A stretch of DNA of 64,000 nucleotides from Phlebiopsis flavidoalba (GCA_035772785.1 JAOCPU010000005.1:496001-560000); one strand, 5' to 3'. Numbered from the stretch's first letter, positions 23,895 through 37,393 are shown. Made by a program: numbers and translations. Notes: a model not told the origin generated them from the letters alone.

Positions 23895-26498
23895 GGCAGG
23901 TGGACGACTTTAATGTGACTGTCGTGCGACAGAGCATTGATGACAATTATTGTGGCGTGAGTGGAAACGACACCGTATTGACTGACGTGGACGCGCGCTC
24001 TACTCACTCGCTTCCCACCGCTGCAACATACATCAAGTAAGCATGCTTCGTCTCAGCGTGTTTATTCCCGCTCGGGCAGTTTGTGAGCCAACTAGTATTC
24101 GAAGCCTACATGAGTTTCATCAGGGGGCCCGCATGACCTTTGCCTAGCGGTCCAACGTCGCCTGGGACGATACCCCATCGGAGATGTGCCATCTGATGCA
24201 TGTATAATTATTTTTCGTCATACAATAAGGAGGGAAAATGAAGTAATGTGAGAGCCAATTCAACAAATGATTCTATCAGAAGAACTCATAGAGCACACGA
24301 GGTGCAGCAAAAGCGGAAACCATAATAAGTAGCGAGGGTCACACCAAGGTGAATCCAAGTCCCGGGGAGACGCTCCCTTATTTCGCCAGCCCTGGATGAG
24401 AACCTGAGGCGCGGGTCTCGTTGTGCGGACTGCGTATTCGAAGCTAATCCGATGTCTATCCATCGGGGTTGCAGTCCTCCGATTTCATAGACAGGGATTT
24501 TCGGCGGGATCGCTAGGACACTCGCAGGTAGGCTTGGACCAGCGCGAGATCGAAATCACTATGCATGCCAGCGTAGAAGGAGTTGAGAGTACGCGCAGCG
24601 TCCAGATAAGGAACTTCACAGCCGAGGGCATCGTAGGGAAAGGGGCGGCATTTGACCTGGAGAGAAACGAGGCGTCTATAGCCTTAGCAGTTGATGCCAG
24701 TCCAGTAAGACACGCGGGCCGTATTGGTTGTGTCTGAAGTGGTGGAAACGCCGCGTGAGGGCCTCATTGCTCGGCGAGCCGCCAGATTCTGGAGCAGCGC
24801 GAGAGGTCGACAAAGATACGGAGGCCGCTCAGTGTCCCATTGCCGCCTTGGGAGTCGTGCTTGTTGTGCCCGGAGTGGTAGAAGTCTCCTAGTCCCGCGG
24901 GATCGGAGGGCCGTGACCGTGCGATTGGAAGCGTCTATCCTCTAGGGTGTGAGTCGGCGGCTGACTGCTTTTCGGCGCTTTTCGGCAAGAATCAGCTCTT
25001 TGATGCAACATCAAGTGCGAGAGGGCACTGCGTACCTCCTCAGCGCAGCTCCAAGCCGAACTTTGTTCCAGATTTGTGCATATAATCCTTCCGAAAGATG
25101 TTTTTGCAGAGCGCTTCTGCAATTTCTCTTCTCCTTCTTCGAGAGCGTGTGCGTCATTATACGATGCCCCTCGCGAAGCTATATAGGCTTCCCGGCACAG
25201 AGACTCGACCTTCGGATTCCGACATGGCCCAGCAATGCATCTATCAGTCTTCACCGGGGCCGAAGCGGGTCTTGTTTCGGTAGGATCCAAAAACAACATG
25301 CGTTTGTCGGCTGTAGCGTGAGAGTTACTTCAGTGAGAGGAGAGAGAAGGTGTGGCCGTTTCGTTCACGGGCAACATGGCAGTCAGTCGTATACATCTGT
25401 CACACGCGCTTGACGTAGCGCCCCTCTCCTAAGTCGGGCCTTCGAACCACTCCTTCATCTGCCTTTGCACAAAGACTAACATAGAACCTGCGGTTCGTTA
25501 TGCCGGGCCTGATACGCCTGGAATGCAAAAACAGTTCCTGTAAATTTGATCCCAGAAGGCCCGCAGCGGTGCAGAAGCATTGTGTTCTTCAGTTTGGCCA
25601 CAAATCGTGCGTTTGGCGCAGAACGTGCCAGCGTGGAAAGCCAAGGGTCTGGGAGAATGCTTCGGACGTAGAGTTCAAAGGCCGTCGTCTCCGCACCCAG
25701 CTATCGGATTGTTCTGAGGGGGGCTCCATTGTCGAAGCTCGAGGGGATGTCACTGGTCGTAAAGGCGCAGGGTAGGGCACGATCGATGCTGAGTAGTGGT
25801 GGGAAGTGCTGAGGAGGCCAATCTTTTTACAGTCGGGACTTTATAGGCGTACGGATGTGCCACCACGGGTGGCCATTGAGGTTCTATTCTTCGTGTATAC
25901 GGGCCCACGCGCGGGGGGGTAAAACGTGTCAAACACCGATTCTGCTTGTCATTTTCGGATATAGCGCCTGGGGCGCCTCACAGCTGTAAGAACACGGGAG
26001 CAAATGGCGCTGTATTAGTGGCCTATCCATGAGATCGAGAATTTTGTGGCAAAGGATCGACACAATGTAGTCGACGCAGGGTGTTACCAAACACTCGGCA
26101 TAGGTGTCGCGCGAAGAACGCAAATTCTGACCAGAATTTGCATGCGCTTAGTGGTAGTCACATGACTTTGAGTCGGGTTCTGGTAGTGCCCGTGAGTATA
26201 GTGCCCTCTCAAGTTACAGACACGGAGTGGGGTAGAGTCTGATTCCATATGAGGACGAGGGCGGGCTATGCGAAGAAGTCAATGACAAACAGATTTAGAG
26301 CGATATACCTAGGCTATACACCTAATTTCAGTGTGGCCATTAGTTTCCACGTCAGTGGTCTTTCCATCCGTAGAGCTGAATGAAAGGGTACCGTCATTAT
26401 TAAAACAGAGCAGGATACGTATTTCTTGACGGTGTCGTCGTACTCATGCACGTTTTGGGGTCGAAAAAAAAATAAAAACGCGGCTCGGCTCTCATTCT

Positions 26499-26522
26499 CG
26501 TGTTTATCCCAGATAAACACAA
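26499..26522. repeat. Perfect hairpin GTGTTTATC...GATAAACAC
   Basis: The sequence gtgtttatcccagataaacac is an inverted repeat with 9-bp arms and a 3-base loop. Similar TTTATC/GATAAA dyads recur at 27690-27875 and 37394-37437, suggesting related short elements or a shared structural motif. Confidence 0.5.
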
Positions 26523-27689
26523 GCAAACGTAGAATACGAACTAAACGTCCATCCTATATATAAAAAAATTGATATACCTTGAATATAGCGTTTGAGCTGA
26601 CGCTCCATGACTATAGTGGCGTCTTGTTGCTTGGGCCCTTTATGACATTGGAACAAAACGGGTATGTCATTGATGACGGCACCCACCTGTGGTGGCTTCA
26701 AGATGATCCCTCTGAGGCTGGCATCGACCGACACCTGAACGACAACTGCTAGGCCGCGCAAGCTCCAAGTCCGCGGAGGCCCCCTCTCATCTGGAACCAA
26801 ATCACGACAGTGGTCGCCTAAAACCGCCGGTCGGGCTTTCACGCGTGAAAGTCTGAGGTGTGGTTACCTGAGGTGTGCCCTTGTCCCTCTCACGTCCTCC
26901 CTTCCGTAGCTGTACTTAGTGTGCACTGCCTGAGTTCTGTCTGGCAGTCCTCAGCTGTGTAGGCTCCTGCGGGCGGGCCCACCTGTGGCCCGGGCGGCCA
27001 AAAATAGCATCCAGATTTTTTTCAAACGCTCAACTGAGAGCTGCCACACACATAGGCAGGAAGATATTATCTATGGTGCGTCCCTTTCCCGCGGCTCCCG
27101 CGCTAAGCTCCCGCTTCTGGCAGACTCTCATTTCCCCTGGCCTCAGGTGACCGTTGTGCGCCCTCGCGTGGACATTGTCGCTTGCCGTGAACAACAGCAG
27201 GCCTAAAGGTGTTGTCCCCATTCGCATTCTCGAGCATAACTAACTTGGAAAATTTTATCAAGGGTTTCCCAAGCGCGAGTGCGTGGACATGCAGTGAAGG
27301 AATGGTGCTACTACTAGGGCAGCTCACACCGTAAGTGGACGGAGCACTTAAGACGCGTGCTCTGGTTACGCGTGCAGCACTCCAAGGTCCGCACGCGCTG
27401 GTTAGCGCCGGTGTCTCTGTGCTCGTCGCTCGACGCGACCCCCCCCCCGCGGGCAGTTGCGCGTGGCGCAAGCCAGTCTCGAATGTGAATTCTATACCCT
27501 CACCGTAGATAAATAGCTAGACATATATCATGTTATATCAGAAATCATATAAATCCAGTTTTCCATGATAATATAACAAATGGCATATGCGTCCTCATGC
27601 CAATGGTGTATCGGCTTGGCCACATGGGGTGCACCGGAAGAAAAGCGGAAAAATGGGTGAATAATGGGTGAAATCAAAGGCGAATGAAC

Positions 27690-27875
27690 GTGCGCCGCTT
27701 ATCCCCATGTTTATCTCGGCGATTCTCTGGTGTTTACGTTTTATTCGGTCGATTCAAAGCTGGGTGTGAAACGCGGATAAGCGCTCTTCCTGCGCCGTTT
27801 AATTCAAACACGTTTACTCTGTGTTTTATCTGGGTAATAAACCGCGGGATAAACGCCGTGGTTTTATTCGCCACA
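27690..27875. repeat. Dense cluster of GATAAA/TTTATC inverted motifs
   Basis: Within about 185 bases I count cgcttatcc, gtttatctcgg, ttttattcgg, cggataagcg, gttttatctggg, aataaaccgcgggataaacg and ccgtggttttatt. The pair cgccgcttatcc / cgcggataagcg and the pair aataaaccgcgg / ccgtggttttatt face each other as stems. It may be a MITE-like or helitron-terminal structure; no protein is encoded. Confidence 0.4.
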
Positions 27876-29122
27876 CCCGCACCCCAAAGTGCAGTGGTAA
27901 AACAGCCGTCGCTGTTCGGCAAATCGCTGCTCGCCTAGCTTGCCCCACGTGAAATAGGTGATGATTGATGCGCTGACCCCCTCGGCGCCAGCTCAAGCGC
28001 GCTTGGCGAATGGTCCAACCATCCCATCGAAGAGGAGAGTGCTTACACTGACATCGTTGGCTAACCTTGGAAGCGGAGACGGAATGTAGAGTAATTTCCT
28101 CAAGGATCCTAAATCATAAGTCCACATACTCTCGTCATGATGGCCCAACTACGCACCTTGTCTGCTAAAATATGTTCGTAAGTAAATCCTTCACGCGGAC
28201 ACGCTCAAACAGACCTTGTCGAGTACCGATGAGCCGATAACCTGTAAGCCCTAGCCTGCCCCCGACGCAGGCTGATCGATACCTGGTGCGTTTCAACTTT
28301 GCTGCGCGGACTCACTCACCTTCTAGACCTTCAGACGCTCGCTCTGAAGTTCGCCCCCTTTGAGTTAGTTTTTCATCTTTTGCCAGATCGGCCAAGATTG
28401 TGAAGTTGAAATCGATGGCATGCGTTTTCCCCCGTTTACCCCTGCTGTCATTATCATAAAGGCGAGCAAATGTCGCACAGTAGCACACTCATAGGACACA
28501 AGAGACTGTTTGTTTTGATTTTGGTTGATTGTTGAAACGTTACTGGTGTACGCCCATACATGGCATGTATTTGCATGCATGTTGCAACCTTGGTAGCAAC
28601 ACACGGAGGAGTAAAGCGCAGCTAGATTATGTTGCAATGTGAAAACCTCTGTACAGCAAGAAGGCAACGGCGAATGATACACACACACATTGAGCAAGAG
28701 AAGCAGTCCAACGATCAAGATCATATACACCACACTAGAGCGACGATGGGTATGATACATGGTAACGAGCAAAATACTAATAGGGGGCACACACCCCCAC
28801 CCACAACTACGGACAGAAAGCGACGAGTGGGGGGACAAGATTACCGGGCGAGATGATACAAACTGAGGGTGATCGTACAAGTACAAGCCGGGTACGGAGC
28901 AAGCGACGAGTGCAAGTATGTGTGAGAAAAACGACGACGACAAAACAGCTTCAGTAAGGACAGTCGTGGATGAGCGGGGGGTGTGCTGAGCAGGAACTGA
29001 GATGAAACAGGATATGAGAAAGAGAGGGGGGAAAGGGGGGGTTGGAGACTATGGTGCGAGACAGCTGTCAACTGAAACAGTCAGACTTGTGTGAGTATGA
29101 AGACGCGTGTGTGGCACCAACC

Positions 29123-30011
29123 TTAGTAGCCGCCGTAGGCACCTACGGCATTCCTCCACCCTGGTATCCCTGCTGGTAGCCACCACCGGGGGCGCCACCC
29201 GTAGCCTCCTTCTTTGAGAACGTTAGTACGCGTGAAGACGAACACAGAAAAGATGGGACCCAAACCTCCACCACCGTAGCCTCCGCGCCACCGCTGTAGC
29301 CTCCACCGCCAGAGTATCCGCCACCCCTGGCCTCCACCGCCGTAGCCTCCACCACCGTAGCCACCAGCGCCGCCGCCGTAGCCTCCACCGCCACCTCCGC
29401 CTCCGCCGCGGGCGTTGGCGAGTGTTGACACGGATGCGGCGACCATCGAGCTCCTGGTCGTTGAGGGAGGCGATGGCGTTGTTTGCCTCAGTGGAGGAGC
29501 TGAAGGTGACGAAGCCGAAGCCGCCGCGAGCGGCCGGTATCGCGATCGCGCATTCACGATCGACTGCACGAAATTCAATTAACATCAGGGGGACACGGTC
29601 ATCTCAGAGAGACGGGGACATGCGCGGCTTGCGGGGGACAAGAGACAGTACTGACATCGAGGATCTGGGCCGTATTTGGCGATAAGCCTACAGAAACGCA
29701 AAACAGTCTCCCGGGCGAGCGCTGAAACGAGAGGACGCATCAGACACGAAACACGGGGGGGACAAGCGCAGCAAAGCTGCGGAGAAGAATCACAGGACTG
29801 CCGTTACGGAGGAATCATCCGATTGTATTTCCACGACAAGTTGCTACACAACACGGGCTATCAGCGATCGGCGAACCTTCCACACGAGTTTTTTCAGACA
29901 AGCCGCGAGCTGCTCAGTGCAGACCGTCTAGGGGAAGGACCGCCTAAACGTTGCAGGCACGGGTTATACGACGCACAATAACCTGACCCCACGTAGACTT
30001 TCTGCAGACAT
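29123..30011 (-). CDS. Glycine-rich RNA-binding protein with one RRM
   Basis: A small RRM protein of the GRP/CIRBP-like type, which binds single-stranded RNA and usually acts in RNA processing or stress response. Starting at ATG 30011, the N-terminus reads as a KVYVG-like RNP-2 strand with a one-base surplus. An exon near 29830-29850 carries 'NLSW', and an exon at about 29660-29690 reads an 'AYRQYGQILDV'-like helix. Next come a 'MRDRDTGRSRG' block and RNP-1 'GFGFVTFSSSTEANNAIASL' near 29490-29545. After 'LDGRRIRVN' follows a long GGYGGG-rich tail interrupted by one intron near 29215-29270, ending in GAYGGY at 29123. I count at least five single-base insertions, mostly lengthening a run of identical bases. 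Order and content fit an intact gene of about 150 residues. Exact exon edges are uncertain. Confidence 0.85.
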
Positions 30012-31433
30012 GATGACTGAATTAATAACAAATAAGAACGAGACGCGACCCTTTCGATTATACACTTTGGATAGACCGCTAAACCGCAAACCGTGAAAAA
30101 ACGAGAGGCCCAACGACGAGATGAGGCGGAGTCGAGGAGAGGGGGGTTCTTGCCCCTGCCCCACCCGCTCGCCTCCTTTTATGCTCCCACCCACTTTTCA
30201 ACTCCGCGCTCGCAAAATACCCGGCGGCTAGCCCGTGGCGCCCCTGCCGCTTTGGGTGGGCGGCGGTGCGTCCGCGCCGCCGGCAGTTGGCTCACGATCT
30301 ACGTCCAGGGGGCAGGATCTGGCGAAAGTGCTGCGGCGCCTACGCCGGCCCACGGCCGCGGCCGAGACCATCACGAGGGCCGCGCCCAGGGTACGATTGT
30401 GCTTTGCATCGCGGGACGGGGAACGAGGCAGACCACATCGGATGGGACTCCACAAGTGCGGTTGGTCAACAGAAGCGACAAGGGCTGGCCATTGGTGAGG
30501 AAACAGAGGTATCCATGTTACAAGACAAACAAACAAAACAAATGCATGCGGTCCTTAATACAGTAGGGTATAAGATATGGTGCGATTGTGGGACTTGATC
30601 ACTGGCAGGTTGTCGTGAATGGCCTGGTGACGGTAGGCAAATTCTGGGGATGAGATTGGGACCAACATTTATAACGCGGGCAGATGGCATGATGGAAAAA
30701 AACGGGAAAGTTGGACGTTCCGATTCAAGATGCATCCGCCAGGTGTTGCAATCTGTCACCTTACGCTCAGTCCCCAGGTGGCTCTTGCGTTTTCTTCTCC
30801 TTCTATCTCCTTCTTCTTCATTCTCCTTGGGATTGTCGCACACGGCGGCGGCGGTTTGCCGTGCCCCCCCCCCCCCCCCCCCCACCCCCACACCCGCCGC
30901 GCCGTCCTGCATGCCGGGCGCTGTCCCGCTCGCGACCGCTCTTGGGTGGCCGGACGACGCGAGCCCATCCCTCGCGCACCATCTGACATTATCCTTCGAG
31001 CCGACCTGTTTCTCTGTCCTTGCACGAGCGTGCTGGTGAAATAGTCGCCGGCTTGAAGCTGTTCAAGGATCGCCGTCGCGGATCGAAGGCTACCGAGGAC
31101 CCCTGGCGGCGGCCCGACCCTGAGATCGAGATCCGGCGCGCAAGCCGCTGCATGCCCTGCTGTCGCCAGCGTGCCGGCCGACGCTACTTGCCCTCCGCAT
31201 CCATCGATACGGATGTGCCTGCTGCGTCCGGGAGTCGGGCGCGTCCTGGAAACGTCCACGCCGGGCGAGGGCGCGCGCCACCACGAGCGACCGGCGCCGA
31301 CGCCTTCCCTCTGCAGACACGTTTTCGCGTTTCAGCCGACGTATCGGAGCCGGGGACACGCCACTCTCGGCGAGCCTCAGTCTCCACCGGGGAGAAGCGC
31401 ACGAGCTCAGCCTCGATAGAGCGGGCGCGCCCA
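30012..31433. other. Upstream region of the RRM gene and GC-rich intergenic DNA
   Basis: The first part is probably the RRM gene promoter. From 30.2 to 31.4 kb the DNA is GC-rich with many overlapping open frames on both strands and Arg/Pro/Ala-rich translations, which I do not call as genes. The low-complexity C-terminal tail of the ABC transporter may run into 31.0-31.4 kb. Confidence 0.35.
30864..30883 (+). repeat. C homopolymer, 20 bases
   Basis: Twenty consecutive C, followed by acccccacacccgcc. Such runs are prone to length error in any sequencing method, so the length is not reliable. Confidence 0.8.
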
Positions 31434-34400
31434 TTACTCCGCGCGGGGAAATCGAGCTGCAGACCATGAGCTCGGGAACGCGACCGGACGCGCCGGGGGC
31501 GCGCTGGGGAGGAGGAGGGACGCGGCCAGTCCGCCCTCAGCTGTCTCGGGCAGACGGTGGGTGGTTGGACGGCCCGGACGCTCGCAGCAGCCCGCGTCTT
31601 CGATAACAGGCTCCGGGGACGGAGACGTCCACGAACTGGGTTGCAAACTCTACCGGCTCCTGCTCTGGAGTCTCCACGAGCGGCTCGTCCGGGCACAACC
31701 GGCTCCGTGTCCTTCTGCCTCCGCCTCGACCTTCGCCGGCTCGGTTTCCTCGACGACGTAGCCTGCAACGGCCTCCTTCTTGGGCCCTGCACGGCCGAGT
31801 CGCCGTCCTCGGACGAGACTGGTCAGCCCACATCGTCGCACAACAAGAGACCGCCCCTCGCGACGACGAGCTCCGTGGTGAGTGCCTCTGTTCAACGATT
31901 TGCCCACATCCTTGAGGACGAGGATCCTGCACATTCAGTTGTCAGCGCGGACGCCCCATGGAGTTATCGGATGGCACGAGAAGCTCACAGGTCAGCAGAC
32001 TTGATGGTCTGTTCCACAATGCCGTTAGTCTCGTTCTCACACCCTGCAGGGTAGGTTTACGTACAGACAGACGGTGGGCAATGGAGAGCGAGGACCGGCC
32101 CTCCATGAGGTGCTGCAATGCCTTCTGGATGTCCCGTTCAGTCGAGGTGTCCAGCGCGCTGGGCGTCCCCGTTCAGCATGATACAACCCACCACACACAA
32201 GCGACACATCGCAGTTACCTGCGTCGCCTCATCCAGCAACAGCACAGGCGGGTTCTTGAGCAGAGTGCGTGCGATCGCAACACGCATGCTTCTCACCGCC
32301 GCTGAGGCGGATGCCGCGCTCGCCGACCTTGGTCTCGTATCCGTCCGGGAAGCTCGTGATACGCTTCATGCATCTGGGCAGCCTGCGCCGCGTTCTCGAT
32401 CTCTCACGCTCGGCACTTGGAACCGAACTTGCCGTATCTACCGGTCCGCGCGCATCAGCAAAAGGAAGCATTTCCCGGTTGTAGGAGAGAAGTCGCACCC
32501 AATGTTGTAGCCGATGCTTGCGTTGGCAGAGCACCGGGTTCCTGGGGCACCGACGCCGATTGCCTTGCGGAGGCCTTAGCCTGTGGGTCACGTCCCGGAT
32601 GTCCTTGCCATCGATGGGAATGCGGCCCTCGCCTTCCTTCAGGTCCGTAGAACCGGTACAGCAAGCGAAGAATCGTCCCGATTTGCCAGATCCGGACTCG
32701 CCAACCAGTGGCAACCGTGGAGCGCTTAGGCCACTTGAAAGAGACACCATTCAGAGCAGTCGTGCGACAGTCGTAGGAGAAGGTGACGTTCTCTTAAGCT
32801 ATCATTTAGCGAAAAAAATCACGCAAGTCGTGACGTGAGCACACACCAAATTCAAATCTCGCCCAGGTCCGCGCTCCTCGACGATGAGGTCGTCAGCGTC
32901 GGGTCGGTCATTGACATCAGTGGGCTCGTTGAGCAACTTCAGCAGCTTCTCGGTGTCGACAAGAGACGGTTGACCAGAGCGGTAGATGTATCCGAGCATG
33001 TTCAAGGGCCCGTAACAACTACGATGACACAAGTCAACGCAACGTTCAAGATAGTAGGGATTTTTCACTCACCTGAGCAAGGTATGTGATGAAGGAAAAC
33101 AAACTCGTATAGGTTTGAGATTGGCTCGTGTGTGACACGAAGAGCAACAATCATCGCTCCAATAAGCAGACCCAAAGTCTAATGAGGCGTCAGCCGTGTT
33201 TCGTCCAGAGTCTGACTGCGCAATACTTACAATGATGAAATTTTGGACCTAAGTTGAGGATGGTTCAAGGAAACTGTATGATTGTCAAAAAACCGCCACA
33301 GATACGCATGTAATCGCCACTAGCGACGTACCAAGAACCTTGTACTCACAAGCCGCCTCGGTTACTGATCCTACATAGCCTCTGCATTCGCGTCCTCACT
33401 CTCGTGATTGCTCGCCATTGAAGTACTTGACAGTCATATACCATAGTTGAGCAAGCATGTCCAGGTGTGAATTGCCGCGAGTAACCTATACACCCAACTA
33501 TCAGCACGTTCAACCTTAAAAACAAGAGCACGTATGACAGCACGACATCGCAATCGTTCATCTGCAAAGCGCAACTGCGCAATTTTCGTGCGACCAAAAA
33601 AAACCGGGGTCAACACGACACGTCGCGGCGACTGGGAGCGGTGTCGTCGCATTTTTACCACGCGCAGTCGTGGAGCAGAATACCCGACGTACCATACGCA
33701 GTAAATACAGGAAGAACGACGACGGAGGGAAGAGAGGTCACCCAATTCAAAGTAAGATCGTGCAAGAAGACGGAGCGGCGACGAAGATGTCGACAAACGT
33801 CGGAAATGATGATGAATAGAATGAGCTCGAATGATGTTGGCTTTGATGGCCCCGGCGCCGCGGTCAAGGATATCGCAGCACCTCGCCGGCATCTTGCGGG
33901 GGTGTGGAACGAGAAGGATAGTTGAGCAGATGGTTGAAAGATAGTAGAGACATTTTCTGTGAGAGCGCATTCAGGTTTCACATTTGACTGCCAAACTAGA
34001 CAGCAGAACGTACCGCGATCCGTAATATTGCATAACCTGGAGCCAAAGAGCCTTGGGAGAGTGGCCATCGGAACACTACAAAACGCATTATAACAACTGC
34101 CATATACTCACATCGCGGGGAGCGCGGCCAAGCCCACCAGCAGATGGAGGAACCGCAACGCAACATATCCAAACAAGTAGGGCGCAGGGGCTGGAGACCT
34201 GTGAGCCCTTCTTCAAATATGCGCACAATCTCGGCGAATACAAGTCCGGTACGAGGCAAGTGACAGAAAACGACCAATCTACAACAAGAAGATGATTACG
34301 CAAACAGCCGTAAGGTTTGGTGAGTGCTAGCGCGATGGCGTTTTCAGGGTTTGAAAACAAACGAAAAGTAACAGCAAGGGGTGAGCTGGAGAGCGCGGCT

Positions 34401-34880
34401 CTTGGAAGGACCATGAGGTAGGGCGAGGGCGAGATGTCGCACGAGGCGGTGTGGAGGAGCTCGCCCCAGGGATGGCGTCAGAGCGCAATGTTCCTTCCTT
34501 GTCTGCGTTTTGCGAGCCCTTGCTTTGACACGGACGGCGAGGCGCGGGGCGTCGGGGTCCTCGTGGTCGGGCCAGATGCGGTCGGGCGCAAGCGAGCGGG
34601 AGTGCGGGAAACGTTGCAATTTGCTCGCCTCTGCTGCGATGAGGGGAAGACCGGTGGACGGACGCCGTCGCTTCAGACGCCGGGAGCAGGAGGCTGTGGA
34701 CGCGGTCGGGGACCTGCATCTTCGCCGTGTGTTGTGCACTGGGGTTGTACGAGAAGGATTGCGCTGGTTCTGGAGAGTCCAGCGAGGAGATGGCACTTCC
34801 CGTGAGCAGGACGCGGAAAGGCGGGAACACGAGTTGTTGCTAGGGCACGATGTGAACGGCTCTGTGGGCTCGTGAGACAA
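31434..34880 (-). CDS. HMT1-like heavy-metal-tolerance half-ABC transporter (ABCB/Atm1-HMT1 type)
   Basis: A half transporter with one membrane domain and one ATPase domain. Relatives load thiol-metal conjugates into the vacuole or export sulfur compounds from mitochondria. From the N-terminal side: broken membrane-domain pieces at 33.4-34.2 kb ('FELILFIIISDVC', 'TKIAQLRFADERLRCRAV', 'CLLNYG'), then 'LLIGAMIVALRVTH' near 33150 and 'PLNMLGYIYRS' near 32985-33015. 'VDTEKLLKLLNEPTDVNDRP' follows near 32900-32965. Next are Walker A GESGSGKS at about 32682-32705, 'DLKEGEGRI..DGKDIRDVT' near 32590-32650, 'FPDGYETKVGERGIRLSGGE' near 32292-32355 with signature LSGGE at 32292-32306, Walker B near 32230-32250, and the H-loop LSIAHRL at about 32070-32090. 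'RILVLK' is at about 31920, then a Pro/Ser-rich tail ('VAFPSS') near 31460. Many single-base shifts and several short introns. Start and tail end are approximate. Confidence 0.88.
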
Positions 34881-35842
34881 TAAGCAGAAAAACAAGGCAG
34901 CCGGCGCAGCCAACTGCACTCCTGAATGTGAGTCCGAGAGGGGACGACGGGCCGATGTCACGAGGAGCAACGCCCAGGTGAACTCAGTCCTTCACACGTT
35001 TACAATGAGCTATTAACCTCCACGCCCGTTGGAGCGTCGTTTCCATGAACTGCCTACTAGATGTGCCCAATCGCTATAACGGGAGCTGCAACCAGGGCCC
35101 TGGTAAGACCCTTCGACGGCTGCCTGACTTCGATTCCGTGAGTCCATTTCGGCCCAGGGTTTTGTACCAGACGACGTATTAAACACCAAAAATGAACCCA
35201 CCATCGAGGAAAATGTTAAGACCAGAAAGAGATAGAAGACGATAGAAATGAGGCATCGACGGGGCTACGAGCAGAAACGACGACGGATGTGATTGGAGAG
35301 GCGAGACTGGGGGAGGGAGGGACGCAGCAGTTCACAATGGATTTCGAGCCGCAGGCGAGTTAGAAGCAAGCGGCAGAGGGAGAAACGATCGCGCAGGGAA
35401 TAGGGGCGGGTCTGTGTGGGTTAGTGGTTGGGCAGAGCTTGCCGCCGCCAATAGTGGCGTCGCTTGCAGGTCAATCACGTCGCCAATGTCGTCGTTCGCA
35501 GTGCTCGACGGTGACGGCTGCACACGGTGGTCGTGACAGAAAGAAAGAGAAAACACTGAAAAAAGGTTGCGTGGCGGTCGTGAACAAACGCGGCCTCGTG
35601 GTGGATTTGTGGAGACCAATGGTGTTAAGAGGCTGCGCCGATATGGTTTAGGGCGGCCTATCATCTCGTTTAATAGTACGCGTGGCCGACAGGGCCAAGC
35701 GCTGCTCACAATAGACCATCGAAAGAGAAAAAAAGCGCGCCGAGACTAGATTTTAATCGACTGCCGAATACAACGCGGAAACAATGCGAAGGGGGACGGG
35801 GTGGGGGGGTTTTGGGAAAAATAAAAATGAATAGGGGGAAAA

Positions 35843-35889
35843 GGGGGGGGGGGGGTGGGGGAAAAAAAAAAAAAAAACAAAAAAAAAAA
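35843..35889 (+). repeat. Adjacent G and A homopolymer runs
   Basis: G13 at 35843-35855, then tgggg, then a 16-base A run and an 11-base A run separated by one C. The lengths are probably unreliable. Confidence 0.75.
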
Positions 35890-37393
35890 TTGTTCGGAAG
35901 TTCTGCTCTCGGGTGGCTGGCATCGGCAGCAACAAGTTCCGCCTATGCTTTCGACGCATGAGACAATCTCCGTTGTTAGTGTTGTCCGTATTTCATCAAT
36001 TACTTTGTATCCAGCACAGCCAGCCCTAGACTCTGCTAGCCTCAGTAGATGACGGTGCCCCTCCCTGCTCTTACCTGCCGCTGCTAGCCTGTCATTGTCC
36101 ATCCGCCCGAGGAACAGAGACGCAATAGGGAGTCCGGAGGCAAGTGTCGATACTACCATGAGATCCTTGCGTGCGATCTATATCTTCCCTCGCTACCCTC
36201 CGCGGCGTGCCGACGATGCGCTGTATTCTGTCTGATCTCGAATCGCGCAATGTCTTTGCTCGCGAATGCTATCGATGGCCACCTGTGCCAATGGATGCTC
36301 GGCCAGGAAGCGAAGCAAAAACACGGAGTCTAGGAAGAGCACCGATCAATAGATGCACCACCTAGGCGAGATCCTCAGTGTCCAGACTACATTCACCAAG
36401 TAGCCACGAACACACTGACCGGCAGGGTTAACAAACTAACTTCTCTTCAGCCCCGACCCAGGATCCTTCACGATGTCCGTCGGGCGTCCAGGATAAGAAA
36501 CTTTGATTGCCCGGAATCACGACTTAAAGACCCACACACGCCTGCACAGGAAGTCGTGCAACCAGGCGGTTTTCAGCGACCCCTGTCTCCGCGGTCGTGT
36601 TCCGGAGGGTCACAGGAAGCCTATCGGGCGCGGTTCTGCGTTCGACGTTGACTCGCTGCAGCGCAGGATTGTAGTCCGGCTCGGTGTGCGAGCTCCGTGA
36701 GTATCGGTCAGAAACATCCGACACGTGTGCCCTTGGGCAGGCACGGTCACGACTAGAGCGATGGTGTCAATAAAATGCTCGCTTCGTGTTCTGAAATCTA
36801 AGGTACATACAAGTTCCTGGTTTGCGAAGGCCACTAAAACGCACTTCATGTATGCGCCCACACACGTATCGCTATGGGTCGCACATCGCGCATGTCACTC
36901 GCACATCCGCGGATTAAACGGTGTAGTCCGATGTTCTATTCCATGTATTCCAATGATAAATATGTGTGCAGGATACCTGCATCATTGACTCAGTTGTGGC
37001 ATTTCACACATCGACTAGCTTTACTCACAACATTATGGGGGCTTCGCGTCTAGTCCTCGCACGACGTCTTCCAGTGTACTCCTCACATCCTCAACACGCG
37101 CCCCTTGCTCGTCCACCTCTCCTCTGTTCAACAATTTCAATGCAGCTCGCGCTTTCACGCACAAACTCGTGCGATCGGTCGACAGACTTGTCGGTCTCAG
37201 ATGGTTGGGAAGAGGGCTGCATTCTGAGGTAACACGCCTCGATAAATCAATGTCGCACGCGCGTCAACAGCTTACAGGGCAGAGGGTCACGCAAGGTGTC
37301 CTTGCAGGGGGAGGGGACTAGGCTTGGAGGTCATCGTGGTCAACGAACTGGAAACTGTGCGCGCGTCCGCGTCAAGCATTTACCGGCGCGCTA

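Larger units (their letters stand above)
23895..29122. other. Long gene-poor stretch
   Basis: No gene is recognised over about 5.2 kb. Minus-strand pieces at about 24430-24620 ('AARTLNSFYAGMHSDFDLAL') and 24890-25300 suggest a decayed gene related to the fragment at 17.57-17.96 kb. From 26.3 to 27.9 kb the DNA carries repeated GATAAA/TTTATC words in dyads. From 28.36 kb on, the minus-strand DNA is AT- and TG-rich and is probably the 3' untranslated region of the RRM gene; the 192-codon frame at 28365-28943 has no domain and I do not call it. Confidence 0.4.

Noticed and set aside
28365..28943. 192-codon minus-strand frame with hydrophobic segments
   Set aside because: It lies directly downstream of the RRM gene on the same strand, with TG-rich simple sequence; the hydrophobic runs follow from base composition. 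Best explained as 3' flank.
30093..31420. Several 90-165 codon frames in both directions
   Set aside because: GC-rich DNA with overlapping frames; none carries a recognisable domain except the possible transporter tail.
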